Shown piece by piece: positions 6,378 to 13,795 of a stretch of DNA of 21,009 nucleotides. The notes below the pieces were generated by a model. It saw only the letters and a list, made by a program, of their open reading frames with translations. It was not told the DNA's origin and did no database searches. The translations under genes and the position numbers were made by a program. This DNA is from a virus. Numbering within the stretch: position 1 is the first letter of the stretch; each line of letters begins with the position of its first letter. The stretch covers positions 1 through 21,009 of IMG/VR virus record IMGVR_UViG_3300021963_000781. One strand, 5' to 3'.

Positions 6378-7478
6378 CTATAAATTTGGTAAATCATCGT
6401 AGTCAACGTTTTCGCCCATGACTCCGATTACATAATTTGTTGATTCATTTTCTTGTAAGGCTGTTTGTTTCTTGCTGGTATCGCTGTGTTTATTGAACCA
6501 AGGTATCGGAGTAGTCTTAGGTGCTGGCTCCTGATACTTGATACCGATATCTTTTAATGCTCCTGCGGCAGTATAGTCTACAAACTCTCTAAGGATGTTA
6601 GCGTTGAGACCAATAACTGGACCTAGTTTAAACAAGTAGTCTGCCCAGGCTTTTTCTTCACGGATGACATCAAGATACATAGCATAAACTTCATCAGCAC
6701 ACTCTTCTTTGACCTTAGCAAAGCGATTGTCTTCTTTTACTACCTGATTGATCAACCAAGCAGTCCATTCTTTATGTAGAACTTCATCTTGTAAGATCAA
6801 ACTGATGATATTACCGTTGCCGATGAAGATCTTGTTTTCAACCATTGCTAGACTAGTAGCGAATGATACCATGAAACGGAACGCCTCGAGTCCGTAACTG
6901 GCGTTTAGTGCCAACCATATGGCTCGTATATGTTCTTGTTCATCTATCTTGTGTCCTAGCTCTTTCTTACAATTGATAAGATGCAGGGCATCATAGTAGT
7001 TGCCTATGGTGGATGCCATACTGATAATCTCATTGGTGTCATGGATAGTGTTAAACACATCTTTAGGCACGTTATAGATATTACGTATGATATGGCTGTA
7101 GCTACGTGAATGTATGTTAGTTTCAAAGAAACTCCAATTATACATCAACGCTTCTAATTCTGGAATACTTACCACTGGTGTGAATACCTGCGCAGGTCCA
7201 CGTCCTTGTAAGCTGTCTAATGCTGTTTGTCGCAGTAGGTTACTAGTAAAGATATGCTTGACCGTATCGCTAGATTCTTTAAAATCATTACTATCTTTAG
7301 TCAGGCTGACTTCCTCTGGAACCCAAAAGAATCCACGAGCAGTCTGCTCTAATTTTACTAATTTGTTATATTTGACTTCTTCAAATCGTTGGATAGTCAC
7401 AGGACCCGCTGGGTCGAGGAACATCTTGCGATTAAGATAATCTGTGTCGTGTTTTAAATCGTATTGTGCTTTACTCAT
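6378..7478 (-). CDS. nrdB: Ribonucleotide reductase class Ia, beta subunit
   Basis: A 366-residue R2 subunit that holds the di-iron tyrosyl-radical cofactor used by NrdA to make dNDPs. The expected residues are visible: Asp88 in LDSLQGR, Glu119, His123 and radical Tyr127 in FETNIHSRSYSH, Glu198 in GLEAFRF, and Glu232 with His235 in DEVLHKEW. Compared with the E. coli sequence as I recall it (ETIHSRSY), there is one extra residue between the Glu and the His. The C-terminal tail ends in NVDYDDLPNL, the acidic peptide type that docks on NrdA. The gene starts one base after the stop of a small gene that separates it from nrdA. Confidence 0.96.
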   Translation of the reverse strand: MSKAQYDLKHDTDYLNRKMFLDPAGPVTIQRFEEVKYNKLVKLEQTARGFFWVPEEVSLTKDSNDFKESSDTVKHIFTSNLLRQTALDSLQGRGPAQVFTPVVSIPELEALMYNWSFFETNIHSRSYSHIIRNIYNVPKDVFNTIHDTNEIISMASTIGNYYDALHLINCKKELGHKIDEQEHIRAIWLALNASYGLEAFRFMVSFATSLAMVENKIFIGNGNIISLILQDEVLHKEWTAWLINQVVKEDNRFAKVKEECADEVYAMYLDVIREEKAWADYLFKLGPVIGLNANILREFVDYTAAGALKDIGIKYQEPAPKTTPIPWFNKHSDTSKKQTALQENESTNYVIGVMGENVDYDDLPNL

Positions 7479-7479
7479 A

Positions 7480-7746
7480 TTAGTAGCTTCTTAATGTTCC
7501 ATCATAATTGTCTTTAATTTCTTCGCCGTCTGGAGATTCTTCAAGATATTCGATAACTAATGCTCCCTCTGTATCAACATATACTTTATCCACATCATCA
7601 CGCATTAGAGTTTCGAGTATCATCTCTTCAGCTTCTTTTTCGATTTCAACTGGCTGTGAAACTCCTCGTTTAACTAGTTCGACTCTGATCTTTTCGATAG
7701 TGGTCCACTCTCGATCATTTTCATTTCTTAAAATTACAGTTTGCAT
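7480..7746 (-). CDS. Small acidic protein between nrdA and nrdB
   Basis: An 88-residue acidic protein with a high share of Glu and Asp. Its ATG lies in the last codons of nrdA (13-base overlap), and one base separates its stop from nrdB, so it is translationally bound into the reductase operon. The predicted pattern is mixed helix and strand (VDKVYVDTEGALVIEYLEE). It has no Cys and no motif I recognise, so it is neither a glutaredoxin nor an NrdI. A regulator or assembly partner of the reductase is a reasonable guess from position alone. Confidence 0.75.
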   Translation of the reverse strand: MQTVILRNENDREWTTIEKIRVELVKRGVSQPVEIEKEAEEMILETLMRDDVDKVYVDTEGALVIEYLEESPDGEEIKDNYDGTLRSY

Positions 7747-10067
7747 GCTTCACAATCCTCGTTTTCTGTTGATGATACTTCGTCTACTGATACTTCTGAA
7801 GTTTTAACTTCTTCTTGTATTTGTTTACTACCAGCTTTGTTAATCAAACTGTAGTAGAATGTCTTAATACCCCAAGCGTGTGCCTGCATTAGATTCTTAG
7901 CGATTAATGTAGTTGGTACTTTGCGATCTGGGAAGTGTGCTGGATTATAGAATGTATTTGTTGAAATACTTTGATCTACATAAGCCGCTAGCACTGCCGC
8001 AGTTTTCAAATAACCATCACAGTCTCGTTGTTCCCACATGAGTTGATATTTATTTTTTAATTTATTATATTCTGGTACTACTTGTATAAATGCACCTGCT
8101 TTTGATTCTTTGACTGAGATTAGGCTCATAGGCATCTCGATACCATTAGTCGAACCAATAACCACACTTGAACTCTCTACTGGAGCGATAGCCATCAAGG
8201 TAGCATTACGCACACCATAGGATCTCATATCGCTACGTAGTTGTTCCCAATCTAGTTCACGTGTCGGAGTGAAGTCAGCAAGTTTGTTAACTGCCCGAGC
8301 ACGATTCTCCCAGGGGAAGAATCCTTTACCATAGCGTGTATATTCGCTGTGCTTACATGCACCACGTTCTTTAGCCAACTCCACTGTGGCTTCTGTTAAA
8401 TAGAATGCCTGATGTTCCATCCATGTCTTAACTTCTTGCAGTGCTTCTGTTTCACCATAGCGTAGATTCTTTTTAGCATGCCAATAGGCCAAGTTAGTAA
8501 CACCAATACCTAGTGGTTGTATTTCATCATTACTTAATCGGCTTTGTATGCTTAAGAAATCTTGATAGTCAAGGATATTACATAAGCTACGTTGTAGAGT
8601 ACGGCAAGCACGGCGCATGTCTTCTGGATTGCGGAAAGCACCCCAATTGATACTACCTAACGTACAAAGAGCTATGCGACCAGTTGGATCGTCCAAGCGT
8701 TTAAATGGCTTGGTGGGCAGTAGGATTTCGCAACAGAGATTACTCTGATAGATTGTATGATACTCAGGATCAAATGGTCCTTGTTTCATAACATTGTCAA
8801 TAAACACCAGATAGATACGTCCAGTGTCAGTCCGCTCTTTAAGTATACCGCCTTTAAATACTTCTTCTGCTGTTAATACTTTCTTACGCAAACCTTTTTG
8901 CTTTTCATACTTGATATATAATTCTTCAAACAGTTTTGTATCTTTGTAAAACGCTTCATACAAGTCAGGCACTTCATTAGGATCAAAGAATGTGATATTT
9001 TCTTTGTTCTTGAATCTGCGCCAGAACATAGCATTCAGCACAACACCATAGTCCATGTGACGTACACGTGTTTCTTCAGTACCTTGATTGTTCTTTAATA
9101 CGATCAAGTCATCGAACTGATGATGCCATATAGGATAGAATACTGTGGCTGATGCATTACGGATACCACCTTGGCTACAACTACGCAAATCACCAAACCA
9201 TTTCTTAAGGAAGGGGATCATGCCTGTGTGCATGATTTCCCCGCCTCGTATAGGACTACCCAATGGGCGCAAACGACCTATCTCTAAGCCAATGCCTGCA
9301 CGCTTGCTAGCATACTTGGCCATCATCTCTCCGCTAGCAAAAATACTGTCTAGGTCATCGTCTGATTTGATCAATACACATGAACTAAACTGCTTTGTAG
9401 GGGTGCCTAGGCCAGCGAGCACTGGAGTGGCGAGCGTGAACAATCCGTCACTGGCACAGGCGTAGTAATCTTTAATATAACGTAATCTCTGTTGTGGATT
9501 TTCATTATGGAACACTGTGGCAGCCGCTATCATATAACGCACCTGTGGTGTTTCATATATTTGTTTTGTTGAACGATTTTTAACTAGGTATTTTTCAATT
9601 AACTGCTCAATGGCCGCATAACTATATTCTTCATCTTTGGCATGATCGATGATATCATCCATCTTGTTCCACTCTTCTTCAGTATACCAAGATAATAATT
9701 CTTCTGTGTAGAGTCCAGTGGCTACATTCGTTTTTACAATTTCGTATAAGTGTGGTACTTGATAGTCACCGTAGATATCTTTGCGTAGCATCGACAGTCT
9801 TTGTTTGCCTGCTACGAATTGATAGTTTGTGTGTCCTACTTCGGGTTCGTGTTCTACATCGATTAAATCAACTATCGCACGGAGTGTGATCTCATCAATC
9901 TCTCTAGTGCTGATACCATCGTAAAAGTGTGGTTGAGCTTTGATCTCTATCATACTCTGGCTAACATCAGCTATGCCCGAACATACTTTGGCTACCTGAT
10001 TTTGCCATTTTGTTAAATCTAGTGGTACGATTGCGCCACTACGTTTCTTAACTTGAATGTTGCTCAC
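7734..10067 (-). CDS. nrdA: Ribonucleotide reductase class Ia, alpha subunit
   Basis: A 777-residue R1 subunit that reduces ribonucleoside diphosphates. The N-terminus (about 1-95) fits an ATP-cone allosteric domain (VKKRSGAIVPLDLTKW). Active-site residues by motif are Cys230 in SSCVLI, Asn443, Cys445 and Glu447 in NLCCEI, Cys468 in ALCTLGSIN, radical-path Tyr738-Tyr739 in KTFYYS, and the C-terminal swinging-arm pair Cys772 and Cys775 in DCEACKL. The set is complete, so the enzyme should be active. The start is GTG 10067, chosen because AGAGG lies six bases upstream and the protein then begins directly with the cone. The second Cys next to the thiyl-radical Cys is unusual compared with the NLCLEI I recall from E. 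coli. Confidence 0.97.
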   Translation of the reverse strand: MSNIQVKKRSGAIVPLDLTKWQNQVAKVCSGIADVSQSMIEIKAQPHFYDGISTREIDEITLRAIVDLIDVEHEPEVGHTNYQFVAGKQRLSMLRKDIYGDYQVPHLYEIVKTNVATGLYTEELLSWYTEEEWNKMDDIIDHAKDEEYSYAAIEQLIEKYLVKNRSTKQIYETPQVRYMIAAATVFHNENPQQRLRYIKDYYACASDGLFTLATPVLAGLGTPTKQFSSCVLIKSDDDLDSIFASGEMMAKYASKRAGIGLEIGRLRPLGSPIRGGEIMHTGMIPFLKKWFGDLRSCSQGGIRNASATVFYPIWHHQFDDLIVLKNNQGTEETRVRHMDYGVVLNAMFWRRFKNKENITFFDPNEVPDLYEAFYKDTKLFEELYIKYEKQKGLRKKVLTAEEVFKGGILKERTDTGRIYLVFIDNVMKQGPFDPEYHTIYQSNLCCEILLPTKPFKRLDDPTGRIALCTLGSINWGAFRNPEDMRRACRTLQRSLCNILDYQDFLSIQSRLSNDEIQPLGIGVTNLAYWHAKKNLRYGETEALQEVKTWMEHQAFYLTEATVELAKERGACKHSEYTRYGKGFFPWENRARAVNKLADFTPTRELDWEQLRSDMRSYGVRNATLMAIAPVESSSVVIGSTNGIEMPMSLISVKESKAGAFIQVVPEYNKLKNKYQLMWEQRDCDGYLKTAAVLAAYVDQSISTNTFYNPAHFPDRKVPTTLIAKNLMQAHAWGIKTFYYSLINKAGSKQIQEEVKTSEVSVDEVSSTENEDCEACKL

Positions 10068-10085
10068 TTGAAACCTCTAATTTGT

Positions 10086-10547
10086 TTAATATTTTTCTAA
10101 CTGTAAATCTTTGCTTGAATATTGATATATCAGTTGTAACTGTTTTTCTTCGACTAACTTTGTATTTACTATTTCGTACGGCCAGTAATTAAGAATATAT
10201 TTTCCACTGTCTATCCAGGCTACATTATACCTAATTTTCTCTTTATAATCATAATATACTCTTATTTCTAATGGTACGTTCTTATGACTAGTGAAGTATA
10301 TAGTATATAACATTCCTAGTGATTTAGCAAGTTCGCAATAGTAGTTTTCGGCTAACAAGGTCCAGGGATCTGGCCAAGTATTTGGTGCATCTGGAGCCAA
10401 ATAATAAGTAACATACGGAGCAGTACTCCACATGTTATTAAGTTCTATTACTGCTTTGTCTAAAGGTAAATCGCTGAGTTGATGGCGGAAATCTTTCCAC
10501 TGGTTCAAACGATCCGATACTCGTAGATTCCAAAAATTAGACCACAT
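10086..10547 (-). CDS. Conserved phage protein next to tail fibre
   Basis: A 153-residue protein rich in Trp and Tyr. The most striking segment is NTWPDPWTLLAENYYCELAK, followed by SLGMLYT. I recall a similar W-P-D-P-W...Y-C...G-M-L-Y-T pattern from unnamed proteins encoded near tail genes of T4-like marine phages. ATG 10547 is preferred because it lies one base after the tail-fibre stop; a TTG nine bases earlier is possible. No signal peptide or known catalytic motif is present. Co-transcription with the fibre gene suggests a tail-fibre partner or chaperone, by position only. Confidence 0.75.
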   Translation of the reverse strand: MWSNFWNLRVSDRLNQWKDFRHQLSDLPLDKAVIELNNMWSTAPYVTYYLAPDAPNTWPDPWTLLAENYYCELAKSLGMLYTIYFTSHKNVPLEIRVYYDYKEKIRYNVAWIDSGKYILNYWPYEIVNTKLVEEKQLQLIYQYSSKDLQLEKY

Positions 10548-10548
10548 G

Positions 10549-12102
10549 TTAGACAAATGATCTTAGGCTATATTTGATCGTCCCATTTGCTACTGGTGCT
10601 GTATTTGATGTCGCATAAGTTAATGCTGCAGTGGTACCAAAACCTTGGAAATCTAAAGATACTCCAACTATGCCAGTTTCAGAATAATCATCTGAATAAA
10701 CAGCACTACCGCCAGATTGTGTAACTTTGATAGTTCCGACCCTGACATTACCTAGTCTGCTTACACTGTAGTCAATGATGTTAGTAGTAGTTGATGATAT
10801 TAATAACCCCACATTAGCTACTACTGTATTACCAGCTAGTGTTTTAGTATAACCAACACCTGTTTGTAGTGATCCGCTGGTTGTAAACGCACCCAATGTT
10901 GGATCACCGGTACCCAATAATTCAATCAAAGGTTTTACTGCTATGTTTGTAGAATCTCGGTCAAACAAATCACCAATACTGAAGTTGTTTGGCGTGTTCC
11001 ATGATAGTACTGCTGTGTTAGCAGTGCTGGAAATAATTCCAGTGGTATCACCGAGTCCAACAAATCTGAATCTGTTGAATGCGCTGATCACGCTGCTGTT
11101 GTCGGCTGAATAAATCGCCTGTTTAGCCACATTACTAAATGTGCTGGATGTTATTTTAACGTGTTGTGGACTACCAATGTTTGCTGAAGAGTACACACCT
11201 TGATAGAGATTATCAAATACGCAGTCTGTGGCTGTTACACCAGACACATTACCGTATGCTGAAATACCAAAAGTTATATTACCAAATGAACATTCTGTAA
11301 ATGACACTTGACTTACATTACCTTTGGTGTTTAATAATTGAACTCCAGCAGTTGCCCCAGGATTTAATGGACTGCTGATATTGCCTTTGAAATTAACACG
11401 ATCAAACATGACAGTAGTAGCACTGTCTACAACAGCTACGTTTGATGTTGCTAGTGTAGATAATGTTAGATCATTGATTTCTACCTGGAATGGTAATATT
11501 GATGTTGATGGATTCATCGAACTACCAAAATTACCGCGGCTGTCGCGTAATTGTATAACAGGTACTGTAGATTCTTGTCTGATAAATGTGCTTAACGGAC
11601 CATCACCACAGAGTATAGCATATGGAGGAATCGTTAACTGTGCAGTGATTCTATATACACCAGCTGGAAAGTGTAGTTTACGTCTTACACCAACAGTGGT
11701 AAAATAATCGCTTGGATAAATTTCGTCGATCGCACGCTGGATTTTAACAGTATCATCTGTCGTACCATCACCTACTGCACCGAAATCTTTAACTGAAATC
11801 TGTTCATCTAATTTGTGCTGTAGTGATCTAGTAACGGGACTGATCAGATTAGGACCAGTTATACTAGTATATCCAGATTCGTCACCTCTGAATATATATG
11901 ATTGGATAGCACTTAGGATGTCTTGGCTAGACGTTAAAATTTCAGTATTGCCTACTGCTGGTGCACCTTCTGAAATAGTACCGTTACCAATATATAGACG
12001 ACGTTGGTCTATGCTCCACCCAAATTCACCAGAAGCCAATTGTGGAAGATTTTCTTGTAAGCCACGACGGACTTGGATTTTAGATATCTGAATTACAGCC
12101 AT
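10549..12102 (-). CDS. Tail fibre/spike with pectate-lyase-type beta-helix
   Basis: A 517-residue protein. Residues 1-50 (VRRGLQENLPQLASGEFGWS and RRLYIGNG) match the short N-terminal module found in tail fibre and phage hyaluronidase-type proteins. Residues 103-125 contain VKDFGAVGDGTTDDT, the hallmark start of a pectate_lyase_3 right-handed beta-helix. The next 200 residues alternate short strands and turns rich in N, S, T and G. The C-terminal ~130 residues are a separate beta-rich region ending in YSLRSFV. It probably binds or degrades a host surface polysaccharide at the tail tip. A late-promoter octamer and AAGG precede it. Confidence 0.88.
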   Translation of the reverse strand: MAVIQISKIQVRRGLQENLPQLASGEFGWSIDQRRLYIGNGTISEGAPAVGNTEILTSSQDILSAIQSYIFRGDESGYTSITGPNLISPVTRSLQHKLDEQISVKDFGAVGDGTTDDTVKIQRAIDEIYPSDYFTTVGVRRKLHFPAGVYRITAQLTIPPYAILCGDGPLSTFIRQESTVPVIQLRDSRGNFGSSMNPSTSILPFQVEINDLTLSTLATSNVAVVDSATTVMFDRVNFKGNISSPLNPGATAGVQLLNTKGNVSQVSFTECSFGNITFGISAYGNVSGVTATDCVFDNLYQGVYSSANIGSPQHVKITSSTFSNVAKQAIYSADNSSVISAFNRFRFVGLGDTTGIISSTANTAVLSWNTPNNFSIGDLFDRDSTNIAVKPLIELLGTGDPTLGAFTTSGSLQTGVGYTKTLAGNTVVANVGLLISSTTTNIIDYSVSRLGNVRVGTIKVTQSGGSAVYSDDYSETGIVGVSLDFQGFGTTAALTYATSNTAPVANGTIKYSLRSFV

Positions 12103-12127
12103 GTTAGCACCTTAACTTAATATCTAG

Positions 12128-12135
12128 TATTTATG
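12128..12135 (-). promoter_or_regulatory. Probable T4-type late promoter for the tail fibre
   Basis: CATAAATA on the minus strand differs by one base from the T4 late-promoter octamer TATAAATA. It lies 26 bases upstream of the tail-fibre ATG, giving a predicted leader of about 20 bases that contains AAGG. It straddles the end of the nuclease gene. Confidence 0.55.
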
Positions 12136-12844
12136 CTAACTTATAATACTGCTCAACTCTGTCAAACCAACGGTCCATCCATATATTCCATTCGTTGCCT
12201 TGTAGGACCCAATGCTGGAATTCAGGGGTAGCAATAGTACCGTCTTCTAGCTTTTTAGGAGCCACTGCCATTAGGATTACACCCTGTTTAATGTCTGTGC
12301 CATGGGTTTCATTATGAGCGGCAGCATAGGCGCATAATTGCAAGAAATAGTCTTCAATCCACTCGGTTTTCTTGGGTTTATTAGTCTGTTTGTAGTCTAA
12401 AATTGCTGGAGCACCCTTATATAAGCCACAAGCATCTGTAGTACCTGCATAGAGGCCGCTAACGTATAAAGGCACTTCGATACCCCATATTTCGTCAGCA
12501 TCTTTAAGCCCGTGTTCTACCACTACTTGTGCCATTTTGTGTGCTTCTTGACTGTAGGGATTAGTACCTGGATCGGGCATTACTCTATCGTTACGCACAT
12601 AGTCCTCTAAAAATTTGTGCATACGTGTACCTCTGCCGGCGGCTTCTGTTACTATTTCCTGTGCTTTGGTTTCGCCTACACGTTTCTTCCAGTTATTTAG
12701 AGCATCAATTTTTTCTTGAGGTTTGGTTCTATCCAAGATAGTAGTAACGCTAGGAACTTTGGAACCGTCTGGTAAACAATAGTGACGTTTGCCTTCTACA
12801 GTCTGACGATTAATGGGGGTATAATTGTATTTTTGAATAAGCAT
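12131..12844 (-). CDS. PD-(D/E)XK nuclease, Cas4/RecB-like
   Basis: A 237-residue protein with the RecB/Cas4-type nuclease core: Glu123 in IEVPLY, Asp137 in GTTDACG, the central LDYKQT (Asp150, Lys152), and Gln169 in LQLCAYA. No four-cysteine cluster like that of iron-sulfur Cas4 or AddB enzymes is evident, since only about three Cys are scattered through it. It is probably a phage exonuclease used in DNA recombination or host DNA breakdown. The N-terminus (YNYTPINRQ then KVPSVTTIL) fits phage members of the family, which supports ATG 12844. That start lies only eight bases after a consensus -10 box, so the mRNA may lack a leader. Its strand and order place it directly downstream of iscA. Confidence 0.87.
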   Translation of the reverse strand: MLIQKYNYTPINRQTVEGKRHYCLPDGSKVPSVTTILDRTKPQEKIDALNNWKKRVGETKAQEIVTEAAGRGTRMHKFLEDYVRNDRVMPDPGTNPYSQEAHKMAQVVVEHGLKDADEIWGIEVPLYVSGLYAGTTDACGLYKGAPAILDYKQTNKPKKTEWIEDYFLQLCAYAAAHNETHGTDIKQGVILMAVAPKKLEDGTIATPEFQHWVLQGNEWNIWMDRWFDRVEQYYKLA

Positions 12845-12851
12845 AGCTAAT

Positions 12852-12880
12852 AGTATATATGACTATTTCAGCTATGTCAA
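12852..12880 (-). promoter_or_regulatory. Sigma-70 promoter before the nuclease gene
   Basis: The minus strand has TTGACA (12875-12880), a 17-base spacer and TATACT (12852-12857), which is close to the bacterial consensus. The -35 box includes the stop codon of iscA. The expected transcription start is around 12845, and the nuclease ATG begins at 12844, so transcripts would be leaderless or nearly so. The short gap has no ribosome binding site. Confidence 0.75.
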
Positions 12881-13197
12881 ACAGTAAATGATTCTCCGCA
12901 ACCACAACGTGCTTTTTCGTTAGGGTTTTGGAATTCAAAGCCTTCGTTAAGACCTTTTTTGGTATAGTCGATCTGCATGCCTTCTAAGTATACCAGATCT
13001 TTTTTATTGATGACGAGTGTAACACCACGATCTTCTATCTCGAGATCACCCTCAAACAGTTTATCAGCGAATTCTAATACGTAAGCAAAGCCACTACATC
13101 CTGAAGTTCGCACACCAATACGCATGCCAATGCCTTTGCCGCGATGGTATAAGGCATCTTGCATTTTTTTGCTGGCAGTTTCGGTAAGCGAGATCAT
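12877..13197 (-). CDS. iscA: A-type iron-sulfur carrier, IscA-like
   Basis: A 106-residue HesB/IscA-family protein with the three ligand cysteines: Cys34 in RTSGCSGFAYVLEF, and Cys98 and Cys100 in RCGCGESF. The residues around them (GLNEGFEFQNPN) are those of the IscA subtype as I recall it from E. coli. It would receive iron-sulfur clusters from IscU and deliver them to target proteins in the cytoplasm. The start ATG overlaps the stop of the DUF1289-type gene in ATGA (13194-13197), which couples their translation. The length is normal and no key residue is missing. Confidence 0.95.
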   Translation of the reverse strand: MISLTETASKKMQDALYHRGKGIGMRIGVRTSGCSGFAYVLEFADKLFEGDLEIEDRGVTLVINKKDLVYLEGMQIDYTKKGLNEGFEFQNPNEKARCGCGESFTV

Positions 13198-13364
13198 TTG
13201 TTTTTATTCTTTTCTATTATCCTATCCCATACAGATTTTCTTTGTTCATCTGTTAATTCGTACCATTCGAAGGCTTCATCTTGTGTGCGGAAACACCCGC
13301 TACACTCTCCACCTATGAATTGACATACACCTATGCAGGGACTCTCAATGGGGTTGCGTTTCAT
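13194..13364 (-). CDS. DUF1289-type four-cysteine small protein
   Basis: A 56-residue protein. It carries SPCIGVCQ, then GGECSGCFRTQDEAFEW, then TDEQRKSVW. This is the DUF1289 pattern (as in E. coli YdhL): two Cys three residues apart (10 and 14), then Cys21 and Cys24, followed by C-x-R-T-x-D-E and W. The four cysteines could bind zinc or an iron-sulfur cluster, though the family has no established function. It overlaps iscU by 20 bases and iscA by 4 (ATGA), so it sits in the middle of the iron-sulfur operon. The RBS is weak (AAAAAAGA), consistent with coupling to iscU translation. Confidence 0.9.
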   Translation of the reverse strand: MKRNPIESPCIGVCQFIGGECSGCFRTQDEAFEWYELTDEQRKSVWDRIIEKNKNK

Positions 13365-13734
13365 TCTTTTTTCTGTAGTCTGCTATGGCTGATTTGATCG
13401 CATCTTCTGCAAGCACCGAGCAGTGGATTTTTACTGGGGGTAATGCTAGTTCTTCCGCGATCGCTGAGTTTTTAATCTCTTGGGCTTCATCCAAAGTACG
13501 ACCTTTAAGCATTTCCGTGACAAGCGAACTGCTAGCAATAGCACTTCCACACCCATAAGTTTTAAACTTCGCATCTGTTATTATTCCATCATGCACTTCG
13601 ATTTGCAGTTTCATCACATCACCGCAGGCCGGTGCACCTACCATACCTGTTCCTACATCTGGACTATTCTTGTCCAAACTACCCACATTACGAGGATTTT
13701 CGTAATGGTCTAGAACCTGTTCTGAATAAGCCAT
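13345..13734 (-). CDS. iscU: Iron-sulfur cluster scaffold protein IscU
   Basis: A 129-residue IscU that looks full length and very close to the E. coli protein as I recall it (YENPRNVGS, GAPACGDVMKLQI and KTYGCGSAIASSSLVTE are shared). The cluster ligands Cys37, Asp39, Cys62, His104 and Cys105 are all present. The HscA recognition motif LPPVK (98-102) is intact, so it could still work with host HscA/HscB chaperones and the host cysteine desulfurase IscS; neither gene is in this window. It has GGAG seven bases before its ATG and is the first gene after a strong promoter. The close match to bacterial IscU points to host-to-phage transfer. Confidence 0.97.
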   Translation of the reverse strand: MAYSEQVLDHYENPRNVGSLDKNSPDVGTGMVGAPACGDVMKLQIEVHDGIITDAKFKTYGCGSAIASSSLVTEMLKGRTLDEAQEIKNSAIAEELALPPVKIHCSVLAEDAIKSAIADYRKKNETQPH

Positions 13735-13759
13735 TTAAATACTCCAATAGTATAGTAAA

Positions 13760-13788
13760 ATACTAAAGTATTTATAATCTTATGTCAA
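13760..13788 (-). promoter_or_regulatory. Sigma-70 promoter before iscU
   Basis: On the minus strand, TTGACA (13783-13788) is followed by a 17-base spacer and TAGTAT (13760-13765). Predicted transcription starts near 13753, giving a leader of about 19 bases that contains GGAG. It fills the 61-base gap upstream of iscU and overlaps a late-promoter octamer. Confidence 0.8.
13769..13776 (-). promoter_or_regulatory. T4-type late promoter overlapping the iscU sigma-70 promoter
   Basis: An exact TATAAATA on the minus strand lies within the spacer of the sigma-70 promoter and 35 bases upstream of the iscU ATG. In T4 this octamer is read by RNA polymerase carrying gp55. The predicted start is near 13763. 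Confidence 0.6.
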
Positions 13789-13795
13789 GTCTAAT

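Noticed and set aside
7114-7440. Plus-strand open frame of 108 codons inside nrdB
   Set aside because: It is antisense to the conserved R2 core, and the protein shows no motif.
8047-8054. AATAAATA late-type octamer on the minus strand inside nrdA
   Set aside because: It is in the middle of a conserved coding stretch with no start codon or ribosome binding site close downstream.
13124-13318. Plus-strand open frame overlapping iscA and the DUF1289-type gene
   Set aside because: The minus-strand reading gives two clear families; the plus frame has no ribosome binding site or recognisable domain.
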